DNA of 64,000 nucleotides from Sabethes cyaneus (Eukaryota; Arthropoda; Insecta; Diptera; Culicidae): NCBI RefSeq assembly GCF_943734655.1, contig NC_071355.1:137592951-137656950 (forward strand), in the 5' to 3' direction. The notes under the pieces are model-generated. The model made no database searches, was not told where the DNA came from, and was given only the letters and a program-made list of their open reading frames with translations. Each line of letters starts with the position of its first letter. Positions within the stretch are counted from its first letter, which is position 1. Below, piece after piece: positions 45,717 through 58,579 of the stretch. The position numbers were made by a program, and so were the translations under genes.

Positions 45717-45890
45717 CAGCCTGAATTCGTTAATTGGGCCACGACTGCACTCCAGCTGATTCGCTAATTGGGCCGACTGACAGTTGTTAGAAATTTCTAA
45801 ACTCGAAAATTCCATACAATTTTGACATTCAAGTTGTCACACAGCCCAATTAGCCAATCAACGAACCGCTCAATTAACGAATCTTTGCTG
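45717..45890. mobile_element. MITE with TA target duplication
   Basis: 174 bp. Left CAGCCTGAATTCGTTAATTG, right the complement of CAGCAAAGATTCGTTAATTG, with TA at 45715-45716 and 45891-45892. The form suits pogo/Tigger-type non-autonomous elements. Confidence 0.85.
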
Positions 45891-45901
45891 TAACTACTAA
45901 A

Positions 45902-48612
45902 CTACGGAACGAAACTGAACAATTTATATGTCGTTGGAAAGATAAAATGATCAGCAATTTTACAGAGGGGGAGAGAGCGCAATTTTATTGACGGCGTAAG
46001 AGGGGGGGCTGCTTCAGCTGAGATACGGAAGATGAACCCGAGGTTCCGTCGAGATTTAGCAACGATATGACTATAATGCTCCCGGAAACTTAGTTCTGAG
46101 TCTATCAAAACCCCGAGGTGACGTACAACATTTGACCTTTGTATTTCTTCGTTTCCTATTCTATAACTACCTAGAATAGGGTTCTTTTTCCTCGTCAACG
46201 TGATTACAGAACATTTCGTCACACTGATAGTCATAAAATTGCGTTGGCAGCAGTCGTAAAACTTGTCAACCCTTTTTTGCAACAATTGACAGTCTGCGAG
46301 AGCACTGATTGTCCAGAAAATTTTAAGATCGTCAGCATATAAAAGTTTGCAGTAAGTTCGGTAACACTTGGCAGACGTCATTAAAGAATATGATAAACAA
46401 CAATGGTCCTAAATTGCTGCCTTGTGGGACACCAGAGGGATTATGAAATTCATCTGATTCCGTTGATCTCAATTTGACGTACAGTCGGCGATTAGTCAGA
46501 TGCGACTCGAACAAGCGAACTAGATTTGATGACACACCCAGACGATTGAATTTGGCAAGCAGAATATGGTGGTTGACTCTATTAAAGACTGCTTTAAGGT
46601 CGGTGTATATCGCGTCGACTTGAAGGCACAGTGAGGCACAGTGATGAGAACTGAACTAGGTTGGTAACGGTAGATCTACCAGGAAAGGATCCGTGTTGCT
46701 CCGGGGAAATGTAAGACTTCGCAGCTTTAAAAAGTTCTTTGTTTACCAATATTTCAAAATGTTTAGATGCGGCACATAAAGAGGTTACTCCACGGTAGTT
46801 AGAGATATTGCATTTATCACCCGTTTTCAGCACCGGGAACATCACTGATTTCTTCCAGCATTATGGGAAAACTGCTTTTGTAAGGGATAGATTAGAAATT
46901 GTTCTTAAAGGCGCGCAGAGAACATCGGCGCACTTTATTAAAATAATCGCAGGAATTCCGTCAGGTCCGGGCGAGGTTGAAGGCTTCATTTTTCTAAAAC
47001 GAGCAATAATATCGGCATCATCAAATACACAGCTTCTCATTGGCCGTTCCACTGGAGACATCTCTTAGCGCGTCTTCAATTTGTTGTTGGCTAGGCATTA
47101 CATCGTCAAATACACTGCTGAAGCGTTTGGCAAAGGTTGCAGATTTCTTGGGTAGAACTCCAAGAGTCAGTGTCCAAAAACATGGTTGGCGGCAGACCAC
47201 TTTGTTTCCGTTTATCATTGACAAACGACCAAAAACGTTTGGGATGGTTTTTTAACGCATTTTCTGTACGCAGTATATACCGACCGTAGAGCGTTAGAAG
47301 ATACGATTTATAGCTGGAGCTTGCGATTTTGAACCTTTGTTTGGTGAACGAGTTGCGATTATTGGAATATTGCCTTAGGGCTCTGGCACGGTTTTGCTTC
47401 AAATATCGAAGACGACTATTAGACCAAGGTGGTGACACTCGTGGTCGACGGTTCGGAACAAATCTCGAGAAGAGTTGTGTGAGGGTATCATTAAAAAATC
47501 ACAAAGTATCATCAACATTTACCGCACAGAGCACAGGTGACCAGTCAACACATGAAAGAGCCATTTTCAAACTATCTATGTCAGCACGTGCGAAGTCCAA
47601 TGTTTGGTTGTCAAGTGGTTCGATAAAGCGTGTGGGAGTCAAGTAGTGTAGACGCGCTAAAAGCGGTGGATGCAGAGGATCAACCGAAATAAGCGCTTCA
47701 GGAGGTTCTTCAAGTTTACACAATGTTACCGCATCTTCGTCTACAAAGCACAAACCAAGTATTCGATTCATGCAATTCCTCTTAAGGTTAAGCTGTTTCA
47801 TGTTGAGCACTGACATATTGTCGATAAGAGTATGACTAACAGATGTTGAATATGTAGGCTCTAGATCGGCAAAACCGGAAGAAGTAGCACGCCAGCGGAG
47901 GTCCGGAAGATTAAAGTCACCAAAAATCAGATGTATGTCATGCACATTAAGTGATAAAGATACAGAGGAGATAGAACTACTAAGCTTCTCGACGACGGAA
48001 TGGTTTCTCGACATATCAGGAGGAATATAAGCTACACCTAAGCATACGACCCGCTCTATGCAGTGAATGTAAACCCACAGATGCTCAAGTTCATTGTCAA
48101 TCTGAACCGGGCACGGTGACGAATGGAATCAGTTCTTGATCGCAATGAGAACACCGCCTCCTCGTATTCTACCAGTCGGTTCTGGGTTGCGGTCTTTCCT
48201 GTATACATTGTAGCTGTGACCGAATAGTTGCATCGAAGTAATTTCATCGTCAAGCCAGGTTTCTGTTAAGATGATGACGTCATACTCGTTGTCTATTATC
48301 GACGATCGACGAGAAATCGATGATCTTCGTTCTTAATCCTCTCACATTTTGATAGTAAATACTGAGGGATTCTGCGCATGTCGATGGAGCTTCAATGTTC
48401 TCACTCGAGTCTGGTGAAGTAGAACCAGTTGTGATATTTCGCTGGTTGTAGCTATCTGTTTGTGCCGCTGGAAGTTGAACAGTCATGTTGACATTGGAGA
48501 GTAGAACGCGTAGCAACCTGAGTGCAGCGTAAAGGGTCACACAGAGACAAATTGTTACTATAATTATACTTGCCTGTGCAAGCATGATGGAAGACCTCCA
48601 TTCCACCAACAA
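45902..48612 (-). pseudogene. Second CR1/Jockey-type retrotransposon ORF2, broken
   Basis: Minus-strand pieces in order: an ORF2 start with a hydrophobic segment and SLSIYYQNVRGLRTKIIDF (48280-48612), endonuclease part with IHLIFGDFNLPDLRW (47499-48014), a linker with PWSNSRLRYLKQNRARALRQY (47106-47438), RT with STSPGPDGIPAIILIKCA (46861-47061), a GVTSLCAASKHFE piece (46594-46845), SGVPQGSNLGPLLFIIFFND (46332-46535) and the catalytic YADDLKIF (45902-46381). At least six frame breaks show it is dead. Runs of gattagatta at 45350-45363 and 49590-49610 may be short tails of this and a neighbouring copy. Confidence 0.85.
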
Positions 48613-48759
48613 CCACAGGACCGAGACGACTATGATGAGCGCTGGCTGGAAAAGGCGCGACTGGGTTGAGGTTCATGGAGGCTTCCAAAATGTTTTCTAC
48701 GGTGCGTCTCGATTCGATGTCGTCTGAGTTAAAAGTTGGATTTATTTCCTGTTCCACTG

Positions 48760-49368
48760 TTAGTTGCTATACACTATAATCAATAGTGGCTTTCTTCTTG
48801 TTTTCAGACGTTGATACACGGAACATTTTTCACTCCATACTGCGTGGTCAGCGCAAGCAGAATCATCAGTTTTATGCTTATGGCAATTTGCGCATTTGAG
48901 AGACGTTGAGACGCACTGTTTTACCGAGTAGCCACCAGCACACCGTGGACAAGTTTCAGTGCTTTCTTTGCATTCCGAGGCCTTATGGTTAAAACCGCAA
49001 CATTTGAAACACCTTAAAACATCCAGACCATCGAGCGCTCGACAGCTCTCCCAGTTGCACAATAGTTTCCCCTTCTCCATTATTTTATGGTGTGTCACTG
49101 CGTCCTCCTCAAAAATTGCATTATACTTGCAATCTGTTTCTCTAGTTGCAGCATAACACTTACGCAATTTAAAATGGCTCAAATCATATAAAAAGTGGTT
49201 GTCTTGCAATAATCTTTCTCTTAACTTTTGTTCTTCCATTTTCACACTCATGCCCAGCAATTTCACTGTAGGTTTTGGTGGTTCAGATTTTTGCACATCA
49301 TATAAGTCGCCCATGCTCTTAACTACTCTGCCTTTCAGCTCATTCACGGATCGTTCGGAATGTATCAC
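48760..49368 (-). CDS. Retrotransposon ORF1 (gag-like) with three zinc knuckles
   Basis: About 200 codons open on the minus strand. The C-terminal third carries three CCHC-type knuckles: CFKCCGFNHKASEC, CPRCAGGYSVKQC (imperfect) and CANCHKHKTDDSAC. The order and spacing are typical of ORF1 of Jockey/I-type elements, whose product binds element RNA. The N-terminal part continues to the right of 49368 without a recognisable start, so the protein is probably truncated. It precedes ORF2 of the same element on the same strand; 49420-49500 is low-complexity (ctacactacac) sequence. Confidence 0.8.
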   Translation of the reverse strand: MIHSERSVNELKGRVVKSMGDLYDVQKSEPPKPTVKLLGMSVKMEEQKLRERLLQDNHFLYDLSHFKLRKCYAATRETDCKYNAIFEEDAVTHHKIMEKGKLLCNWESCRALDGLDVLRCFKCCGFNHKASECKESTETCPRCAGGYSVKQCVSTSLKCANCHKHKTDDSACADHAVWSEKCSVYQRLKTRRKPLLIIVYSN

Positions 49369-50347
49369 GGATTTTGGAATGTATCAATTGGACGTTTTAT
49401 TGCAATTTATTTTATTTTTCAATGCACTACACTACACCCTACACTACACAATTTCATTACACTTCCCCAATCCTCCATTCCCTATCCCATGACGTTCACT
49501 TGAGTCAGAACACTTAGTTCGTTCATTACGCGTCCCAAATACGATGGAAACTGGAGAGATTTTCGGCCCTAGGCCCCATCATGATCCCAAGATTAGATTA
49601 GACTAGATTATTACATAGGCATTATTGCATTGGCAGTTGTTTTACTTGTGGACAAAGCCACTTATATACCTAAAAACCTCGCAATAAACGGTGAAAACGG
49701 GAAAAATCACGTTATGGAAAACTACGGCTCCCACCGCTTGCGTTGATGAACAAAAAGCAACACCGCAGAAAAGTGAGCTGTTAAATGCGCGTTGCAGAAA
49801 AACAGGGGTTACGACAAGAAAAACAGGTGTGCAATTGATTTGGAAGAAGTATCGTTCGCTGTTCTAATTACTCAACCTACGAATTTATCGGAAATTATAA
49901 AGACCCAATTTTATTCACTTATTGAGTATAGCAAGTTTCTGTCAATGCTACGAAACCCATAGGACATGTTTACTGGCATCTAATGTTCGGTGAAAGCTAT
50001 CTGCAAATCAACTTTCTTAGCAATTTTGATAAGAAAATCGTTTGGTGGAGGCGAAATTTATTATTACGCTTAAAAATTACGTTGATTTACAGAAAAAAAT
50101 CGTAACATTCGATGGATATTGAAATTGTATAGCCGATGTTGTTGACAAATTACATTTAACATACTAAACCGTCGAGAAAAGGTGCAAACACTACGAACTG
50201 TGCATTAATTGGGTGGTTGCCATAATTGGCAAATTACCCTACACCAACTGCGTAACTTAGTCTTCTTGTTTCTTTTGATTACCCGAAAGGAATCGATTAA
50301 AAGCCTGAATTTTGTCGAATATTTTTTGTGCAGTGTTGTTTTTAATG

Positions 50348-50750
50348 TTTTTGAAACGATGGTTCTACATTTGATGAAGGGACGGTAAGGGAAGGTAATG
50401 AAGAAGGATTTTTTGGGAATGGAGGAGAAAGAGTGGAAAGAAAAGAGGGAGGGGGTAATAGGTAGCTACACTTAACAAGTTGTCGTTGTGACTCCTACCT
50501 TTTGTCCAATGCTGGAAGGTGCATGGGTCGAACCAAGCTATCATATGAGATTATAACCGGATTCGAACCCACAACACCAGCCAGGGCCCTACCTTGGACA
50601 AAAGGTAGGAGTCACAACGACAAGTTGTTAAGCGTAGCTACCTAAACCCCCCCTCCTTGCCTTTCCACACTTTCCCCTCCATTCCCAAAAAATCCTTCTT
50701 CATTACTTTCCCTTACCGTCCATTCATCAATTGTAGAACCATCGTTTCAA
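50348..50750. repeat. Inverted repeat with a tRNA-like spacer
   Basis: Left arm 50348-50510 and right arm about 50594-50750 are reverse complements (gaaacgatggttctaca / tgtagaaccatcgtttc; gacaagttgt / acaacttgtc; ccttttgtcca / tggacaaaagg). The spacer read on the minus strand contains a B-box-like GGGTTCGAATCC. Head-to-head SINE copies or one palindromic element are both possible. About 49500-50345 holds no gene that I can recognise. Confidence 0.7.
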
Positions 50751-50759
50751 AAATAATAA

Positions 50760-52440
50760 TATATGCCTGACCGCATTTCAAGGTCATGACTAAAACCACG
50801 AGGTTTGGTCAAGTGTTGTTTTTGTAGGTTCTGTTTACCAAAGTAAAACCATGGCACACGATTTAAATTTATTTTCAAAATGTAGTCGAAAACAATTGGA
50901 GAAACCATATTTTTATTCGTGAGAGATGAACATCCAACTGTAATATTCTCATCAATTGTTGTATATCTTCGGATTCTTTCATACGATAACCTGAATTTTA
51001 ATAGAATCAAAGAAGATACGATTGCTCAAGCTTCCCTAATTTTGTTTATGATATTTTTGCAATAATCATACCAAATATTGTTATGCAATCGATCTACTTA
51101 GTATATGCGATTTGTGAAAAAAAATTATAACAAATTCCGAACATTTAAATACTCAGACTTGCTGAATTTTTACCGCTGCTAGATTCATTGATCCCATAGT
51201 GGATGAGGATGTTGCGTCGCAAGAGTGTATCGTATATATTTTTGTTAAAGATAGAGACATTTTCAGCTCGGATCTTATGTTTAGTTCCAGCTGTTTTCCA
51301 GGTCTCAGTTTACCTTCGTCAATCAAGCCGGCAGGGTAGAAGCGCGTTACAGACTCGAATGTGTTCGCGATTCTTACGGAGCGCGCATCTCTAGCGGACC
51401 TCGTGGTGATCTTTCCGTTCTTGCTCGGTTCTTCGTTCAGAAGCTATGCGCGAATGGTCGGAAGGTGAATCGTTTGTGTTTATTTGATGATGGTGTGCTG
51501 CGCGGCTGTTCGCTATCATCACGCCGTCAGGCATCATTGACTTCTATCATCACAGAATACCCAAAGAGTCAGGTAGTGCGCGCATCCAATAAATCTTTAT
51601 CCCCGAAGATTATCGTTTGTAAAAGATTCGGGGACGACAGCAGTATAGTGAATTTTTCTTCCCTTTTCCACTGAATTTAGAGCATTTTAACATTCAAAAT
51701 TAGTTTCTATTCGCTTTCTAACCCACGAGATAATGTGAAAACTGTTCTAACGACTTATTTCGAAATTTAACCCGCGTTTATGTTTTATTGTAATTCTCGA
51801 TATTATCACTAGCATAAATATCTTGGAAGAACAGTCAGCAAAGAAAGATGAGGCGAATTAGCGGACAAATCAACCTAAATTTGAATGGTAACCGGTGACT
51901 CACAGCGAATTCGAGAAGAGCATAAAGTTTATGTGTTGGGCATAAATCGTTTATTTCGGGAGGTGTTTAGTTGATGTTTTATTAATGATAAAATCGTTCT
52001 ACAGCAAAACAACCACGAGTGCAGCCGACTAAAGTGAAACGTGAAGTTTGATCAATTAATTATGGTGTAGCATCAGTTGATCTATAATTCTGTGAAGCTC
52101 ATAGTGATTCGTTCTACATTCAGTTGAAATGATAACATGACAGCTCTTTGATTTCTCTAGAATTAAATAAACAAGATTAAGCAGGGGGTTAGCGGCGGAG
52201 GATAATTATATGTATGGAGCTAAAATATCTTTGGCAACTGGCATCCCGACTGGGCGTAATGATTTTCGTTTCTGAATAATTTCAAATTTCAATCTGCACA
52301 GTGGAACAAAGCTCTGAAACTTAATGATTTGCTGGATCTAATATTAAGGTTCATTGCGTGGTTAGCTTAAGTGAAAAGGACATCACTTGATGGAGAAGAT
52401 CGTAAAATGAACATATGTATTTGGAATTTTATTACTAGTA
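50760..52440. other. No recognised gene
   Basis: Open frames at 50747-51010 (minus), 51203-51394 (plus) and 51465-51674 (plus) were examined; none shows a known domain. 51200-51650 is richer in GC than its neighbours and could contain an exon or an element fragment. Confidence 0.3.
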
Positions 52441-52444
52441 TATA

Positions 52445-53205
52445 CAGCAATTCCACAGAAAAAAGTGATGTCGGATAAAATTGAGCCAATTTTGTTAAAA
52501 CTCGCTGTACTTTTTGCGTTTTGAAAGTAACTAGACCCATAATTTTCCATTTGGCTCTTCATTTGGCGGCCTTTTTTGCGTTAGGATGGTTCCAATAAAT
52601 AAGATTTTTACTAATCTTCCCAATATTATTTCTTGTGCTTAACACTAAACTTCGAAATGAACAAGACAGTTATATTTTCTTGTAAGAACTATAACTGTTG
52701 CATCCTGTTTACACCGATGTTACCCTCTTAATTTTGCAATAACTTTTGAACTATTAGACCGATTTTAAGCATTGATTTGAAGAATGAAAGATATTTTAAT
52801 GGGCCTTCTAGAAAAATACCGAGGCGGAGCGAAAAATCATTGGTTTTTGAAAATCGGAGGCTTTTTCATGATATTTAAATAACTGGAGTTTTTTTTAAGA
52901 ATCAAAGTTGCTAGAACGCAATAGACTTTTGCCTGCAATGAAATGGATATTTTTGGTATAGACGAACTAGAAATATTCATTTCTTTGCCAATAATATCCA
53001 TGGCCCAGTGGATCAAAAACTATAATTTTTCAAAGTCAGAAAGCTAGGTGAAAATTGCTAGGACAACTCTTACTCTTACTCAGAAATGGCACCCTACGAG
53101 CTGAGAAAAAAAATTGCCGGTCTAATTATTTGTAAAATGGAAAAAATTTAGCGGTTAAATCGGAGCATTTTTTTCCGATAGCAATTTTTGTGGAATGGCT
53201 ATATC
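52445..53205. mobile_element. Possible MITE with short inverted ends
   Basis: 'acagcaattccacagaaaaa' at the left and 'caatttttgtggaatggctat' (imperfect mirror) at the right, with ta on the outer sides. Interior is AT-rich and non-coding. The ends pair over about 18 bases with mismatches. Confidence 0.4.
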
Positions 53206-53452
53206 TAATCTAGCTTTTTCACGAACCACAATGGCGGACATCATAATCCGAGTTCATATTATTTGAACATAACATTGACATTTCTGTTTACATTGATTGT
53301 TTTCTCTCCACACGTTCCTATAAGTTTGCGTGAAAGTGTGCTGAAAGAAAAAGATCGATATAAACAGAAATGTCAAAAATGGGGTTCAAATATTACGAAC
53401 ATGGATGGCTCGTGAAAGGCTGGATAGATGCTGCAGTTGATTTTCTATTTTA
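53205..53452. repeat. Diverged hairpin element
   Basis: 'tgacatttctgttta' (53278-53292) is mirrored by 'taaacagaaatgtca'; outward 'tatttgaac' pairs with gttcaaata, and 'tttcacgaacca' pairs imperfectly with 'tggctcgtgaaa'. It abuts the previous element, so the boundary between them is uncertain. Confidence 0.65.
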
Positions 53453-53772
53453 ATATTCTTCATGTGGTTTTTTATTTAAACGAAACAATTCACCTTACCT
53501 TGTCGTCGAATTTTTAATGAGTGGGCGTTAGATCCACTTGAAGCAACTTTGCTCTTTTACCGAAATATTGTGCTCAGCGACGGAGCTCATTTTTACTAGA
53601 ACGGATACGTCAACAAACAAAATTGTCACATTTGGTGTGATGGACAGCCATAGGTAAGACCAAGATTGTCAATGCATGCAGAAAAAGGCATTGTTTTGTG
53701 TGATTTATGAGCCGGCGGCAGTCCATTTTTTTTAAATGGAGATGGCCACCTTGTTCCTGTCAATCTAGCTGA

Positions 53773-53940
53773 TTTGATCATTGTAGTAGAAAACAGTTGA
53801 TCACTTCACTAAAAATTTTCATTGTCGGATTTGAAATTGGATTCCGGTCTTGCATGTTTGAAATGTTTCTACTAAAAAGTAATATGAATGCTATGTAAAA
53901 CCTCGCAAAACCAATATATAACTGGAAAGATCCCGGACAA
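53773..53940. repeat. Dispersed repeat, copy 1 (copy 2 at 57842-57970)
   Basis: 'tgatcattgtagtaga', 'acagttgatcacttcact', 'tcttgcatgtt' and 'tttctactaaaaa-taatatga' occur in the same order in both copies. In copy 2 the piece 'ttcttgcatg' is itself duplicated. No coding potential. It lies upstream of a long stretch, 54000-55260, in which I recognise no gene. Confidence 0.75.
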
Positions 53941-55267
53941 TGACTACGGACGTTTTGCCATGAAAGCAAGCATTGGCTCTGGACTATATGTGGCTTCAAC
54001 AAGATCTCGACATGATGAACCTACTGAGAGGCAAGTTTGGTAGGCAATGAAACTTTCGTTTCGAACCTATAGACTGGCTACCCAAATCATATAAGGTACC
54101 CCGGGGCAAGAGCGAATACGGGGTAAGTGGGAACGGAGCTCATAACTCGCGCCAACCTCATTTTCTCCAACTGAACCTTTCTAGAAAGGTACAACTCCTA
54201 CGCATACCTTTAAATCATAGATTATTTATAATTGGCATTCAAAGCAACAAAATTGAATTATAAATTTAAGCGTCATTTTTAATTTGTGTTACAAGTTGAA
54301 TGCACCTTTCTATAAATGATATTTTTGTCGCATGCTTTCATAAAAGTACATGTTTTTTCGACAGTGTGTAAGCATACTTAGTATATTATTAAGTTACACA
54401 CGAAGACTAGTTGTATAACATGTCAAACGGCGTTAAATATATGGGACGAAATGAAGACGGCTCTTCAGAGCGCCTGGGGCAAGTAGGGCCAATTAAAAAT
54501 AAAGTGTTTCAGAACAAAACTTCCTATCTTAATACATTTTTTTGATCTACTACCGAACGTTTTTAGTTCAATTACATAATATTTGTATCGGTAAAGCTTT
54601 AAAATAAAACCGAAAAGGACTAAACCAAGAGGACCTAAAAAAGAAGTCCATTTATATGGCTTATGAGGGAGAAAACAGTTTGGTCATATTCTGGCGACGC
54701 ATAAACGATGTTAATTGTGTCTGACAGTGAAAGAAAAAAGCGTTATGGTTGTTATAGCGTAACAATTTCTTATGATAATTTCACTAGTAGCACTAACGTA
54801 TTGGGCATGGTAGAACAAACAGATTATAATCGTATCTACGAACTTTTAAAGCATGGTTAATTATAAATTACGTCTTGCAAGAATTGCAAAAAGCTACATG
54901 TTCAAGTGGATTGCGTTACTTTACTGCTTACTTTACTTGACTTTACTGTAATTACTCACGAGTTGTGTTTGATATTCATTATAAAGTCGCCGGTTGTGCT
55001 TTAAAGGAAATCAGATTGTGTCGTAGCGTTTTAGGATGAACCATTCGGAAAAACATTGTCTTTGGTTGCTTTTTCCAATGCTTTAACGATGCTGTATATC
55101 AATATTATACACAATTATCTGTTATTTTATGCTTTTTTATACCCTGGTGAATAGGGCCAGTGGGACCTATCGCCATAATTTTGAAAATTCTCCTTAGATT
55201 CATTTCACGTAAATCGATAGTCTTTTTTTGTATTTAAACTTTCGAAGTGACACCACTGAAGAGTCCT

Positions 55268-55345
55268 CACATGGTTCAAGGATTACGCAATATCGGTGAA
55301 ACGTATAGGGCTAAGTAGAAAGCTTGGATTCAAATTTGCAATTAA
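55268..55345. repeat. Dispersed repeat (matches 7743-7803)
   Basis: Shares 'ggattacgcaatatcggtga' (one or two differences) and 'agcttggattcaaatttg' with 7743-7803. 55350-56110 is AT-rich and holds nothing that I recognise. Confidence 0.55.
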
Positions 55346-56115
55346 TCACCTCGGATCTCAAGGCATTTCTAATCCGAGGATACAACTGCAATTTTATTAG
55401 CTTCCTACCTATACCATATCCTTCATTTATTGTAAAAATTACTGCTAGTATAGAAATAATTTAAATGTCTGACTACAGTAATAAATCAATACAAGAAAAC
55501 GACGTAGAGTATAATGTAAATTAATTAATGGAAACTTTAGCAAGTCTGGCCGCAAGTGTCAAAATGTTGTAGATTTCCACAGAAAGTGGAAAACCGCCAA
55601 AAGAAAAATATCGAATACTGTTGTCAAAAATCTGTCTCAGAAGGTTTGTGTAAAGCTGCGCCTAGAGTGAAAGAGTTATAGCAGATGATCGACAATATGT
55701 TGGTCCTTAACTATAGTATTTATAAACAAATAAAAGTAAAAGGTAGAAACTATTGCTCTTGAAATATTTGAGAGATTGTTTGCACTGTTACTGTGCAATA
55801 TCTAATAACAAACATAAAAGCAAACAATTTACAAGCAAAAATTTTTACAACTCTTCATGTCTGCCGATGCCCGGCGGCAAAAACAAGAAATACTCGCGCC
55901 GCTAAAATTAAACAATAAATCATTAGTTTCCAAGATTTATAATCACATGCTTCGTAAACCAAACTAAGCTAAACATTAGAGAAATCTCCTAGTTTCATTT
56001 GCAGTGGAACACCTAATGGAAGAACGAAAAGTTGTGCCCCTACTCATACGTACCTGCCTTAAACCTCAAAATGCAGAAACCTGAAAATAAAACAACCAAA
56101 TTGCCAGCTCAAGTT

Positions 56116-56424
56116 TCATCTCGCAAAACAGTCGTAATCTAAATGATGACGATAATTTTGACGATGATTGTTAATTTGGTACAAATGGGGTTCTGACAGA
56201 TATAATTGCTGCGGCAAAGCTACGATTTCTTCGTTTCCCGCATCCATGTCATGGGTAGTTTTGGTTGCATGTTGAGTGACGCTCGTTGTTGAGAACATTT
56301 CCAGGTTCGTCGCTTGAGATGCGAAAGGACAAGTTGTTCGAATATCACTACCGGTTTGCCCCAAGCAGGTGTTTCGAATGAGATTGGTTGATCTCGGAGC
56401 AAGCTTATTGTCATACAAAATCAA
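56116..56424 (-). other. Possible exon, unassigned
   Basis: A minus-strand frame of about 100 codons, balanced in composition (TCPFASQATNLEMFSTTSV, LPQQLYLSEPHLYQINNHRQ), ending in a stop at 56116. It stands out from the AT-rich surroundings, but I found no certain splice sites and no family. 56430-57840 otherwise shows no supported gene. Confidence 0.25.
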
Positions 56425-57841
56425 ACCATTTGCTGACGATTGGTTAATGGATCGTTAATACGAGGGCTATAAATATTTTGACGCTCTAAAAACCATTGGC
56501 ACCATGTAGAGCAAATGAATCAGATCAGCGATAAATTATACTAATTTATAAACATGAAACACGTTTTTTCCTCCAAAATTATATGTGAACAAAATCAACT
56601 ACTTTATTTTTCGAGAGTCTTGTACGATTCCCTGCCTTGTTGAATTGAGGTATGTATATAGTTGTATTAGAAGCAAACGATATGACTCTTAACTTTACAA
56701 GCATGATTTGGCTTGTACAGTTTTTAGTGAAGTAATACCTTGAACGAGCATTTTCACGCTGTTTTAACTATCAAACAGAAAAATAAAAGTGTAGCAAAAC
56801 GGTTAGTCAATGTTAGCAGCCGGCATTCATATTTTATGCGAATATTCATTATTGAATATTCATATTTTATTCCACGAAGCCTGGAAGCCGAAGATTATGA
56901 AGCTTCAAGGTACTTGTATCTTTATGTGGAATGTAATAGAACATATTAAAGTTTATATTCAAAATCTGCTAAAGCTTTACTAATTGCTCTTCGCTTTGCT
57001 GAGAAAATATATTATTGCCATTACAAAGACAGTTATCTAATATAAACGTGAAAAAAGAATGAATAATTGCCTCAGTTTATGTGTTCATTAAAAGATCATA
57101 CCGTACTTATTTGAGTGTTCAGCTAAAGCCGTACACATCTGTTGACATACAGTGATAGCAAATATGATTATGCATTGCAAAAATAAAGTACAGATGCTAT
57201 AAATTACCATCGCAAATTGTAGTACAGTGTACAACAACATCCCTGAATCGATATTCGTGCCTCGACAATCCGAAGGTATACCGCTCACAGATGTACATTT
57301 GCGACCTCTTGTCCATGTACATTATCCTATGAGTATACAAGTAGTACGTTCACGACATGATTACTGTTTTTTGCGGATCGTAGACTGTGCTATCACATAA
57401 GCATCATCTGTGTTCCTTCATTACTGTGCATGCAACCCTAATAAACAAACGAATGGAGAATTTTGATTACGTATAATAAGTAAATTAACAAGATCACCTA
57501 CAGAGAGAATCCAAACCGCTAAAATGTTATGAATTTCATATAACTTGGCATTCATTGAATCATGAATTTTGAAGCCAAGCATTGCAAAATATGTTATGTA
57601 AATGTTTCTACGACATGACAATAGTAATTTATTTTACATTTACTTTTTAGTGGAACTTTCAACCGACACGATGGGTTGATTAGTTCGTTTTGCTTTTTGT
57701 CAAATTTAATCACGTATCCAATCCAATAAAATGCTAATCGAACTTCCATCGGCTTGCAGGTAAATAAATAAGTATAATTAATTGTCTTGATGACAGAAAA
57801 TCAGTGTAAAATCCTACGTCAAATGCATCGGCAATCCAAAT

Positions 57842-57970
57842 TTGATCATTGTAATAGATAACAGTTGATCACTTCACTTCTTGCATGTTCTTGCATGTTC
57901 AAAATATTTCTACTAAAAACTAATATGAGTGCTATGTATAACCTCACAAAATCAATATGACTGGAAAACG
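57842..57970. repeat. Dispersed repeat, copy 2
   Basis: Partner of 53773-53940 in the same orientation. 57890-57900 carries an extra 11-base tandem copy (ttcttgcatgt). Confidence 0.75.
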
Positions 57971-58542
57971 CTCAGCTGTGACCCGATAATTACCGTTCAA
58001 CGGTCGGTGGCGTCAATTTATTATTTGATATTTATCATTTCAAACAAAAACCTAACTAACTGCCAAGGCAACAACTCATTGATCTTGTTTGAGCTGCTCG
58101 TTAAATTGGCAAAGCTGTACGACCAGAGTGTGAAAAGGTATTCAATACGAGACGTTCAGTCTTGAATCAACTTAACGAGTGATTGATGTCACGCTTCAAT
58201 TTCAATGTCCAGGAGCCGTACGAGCAAGATGCATTCGTATGGCGTAACTTGGAATAATCTTCATTTCTCTGTTGGGCTTTGAAAAAAAGTAATAACAAAG
58301 CAAACCCGAATAGAAATGAAAATCAAAATCTCATCGAAATTGGTTTTTGAGGACACCAACATCCCAATAAAAATAGATTTATTTGTTTATGTTTTCTTTA
58401 TTTCTTGATCTGTTTTGATTTTGACAACAAACAATAAAAAAAATCAAAGTAACCAACTTCACCGCTCCCGGGCTTATTTCTGCCAACACTGTAAAATATT
58501 TATTTATTTACGGAAATTAGAACTGGCTTTTTCAATTCACTC

Positions 58543-58579
58543 CGACGTTTCGACTATTTATTTTAGTCTTTTTCAAGGA
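58543..58579 (-). ncRNA. Hammerhead-like motif at the Penelope-like terminus
   Basis: On the minus strand: a 5-bp stem gacta/tagtc around an AT loop, followed directly by cGAAACGTC. This matches stem II, the GAAA box and the GUC cleavage site of the small hammerhead ribozymes known from Penelope-like terminal repeats. The upstream CUGAUGA box is degenerate here (cttgaaaaa), so activity is doubtful. Confidence 0.4.

Noticed and set aside
54096..55190. Possible TIR element starting 'ggtaccccggggcaagagcg'
   Set aside because: The candidate right end ('accctggtgaatagggccag') does not mirror the left well enough to call an element.
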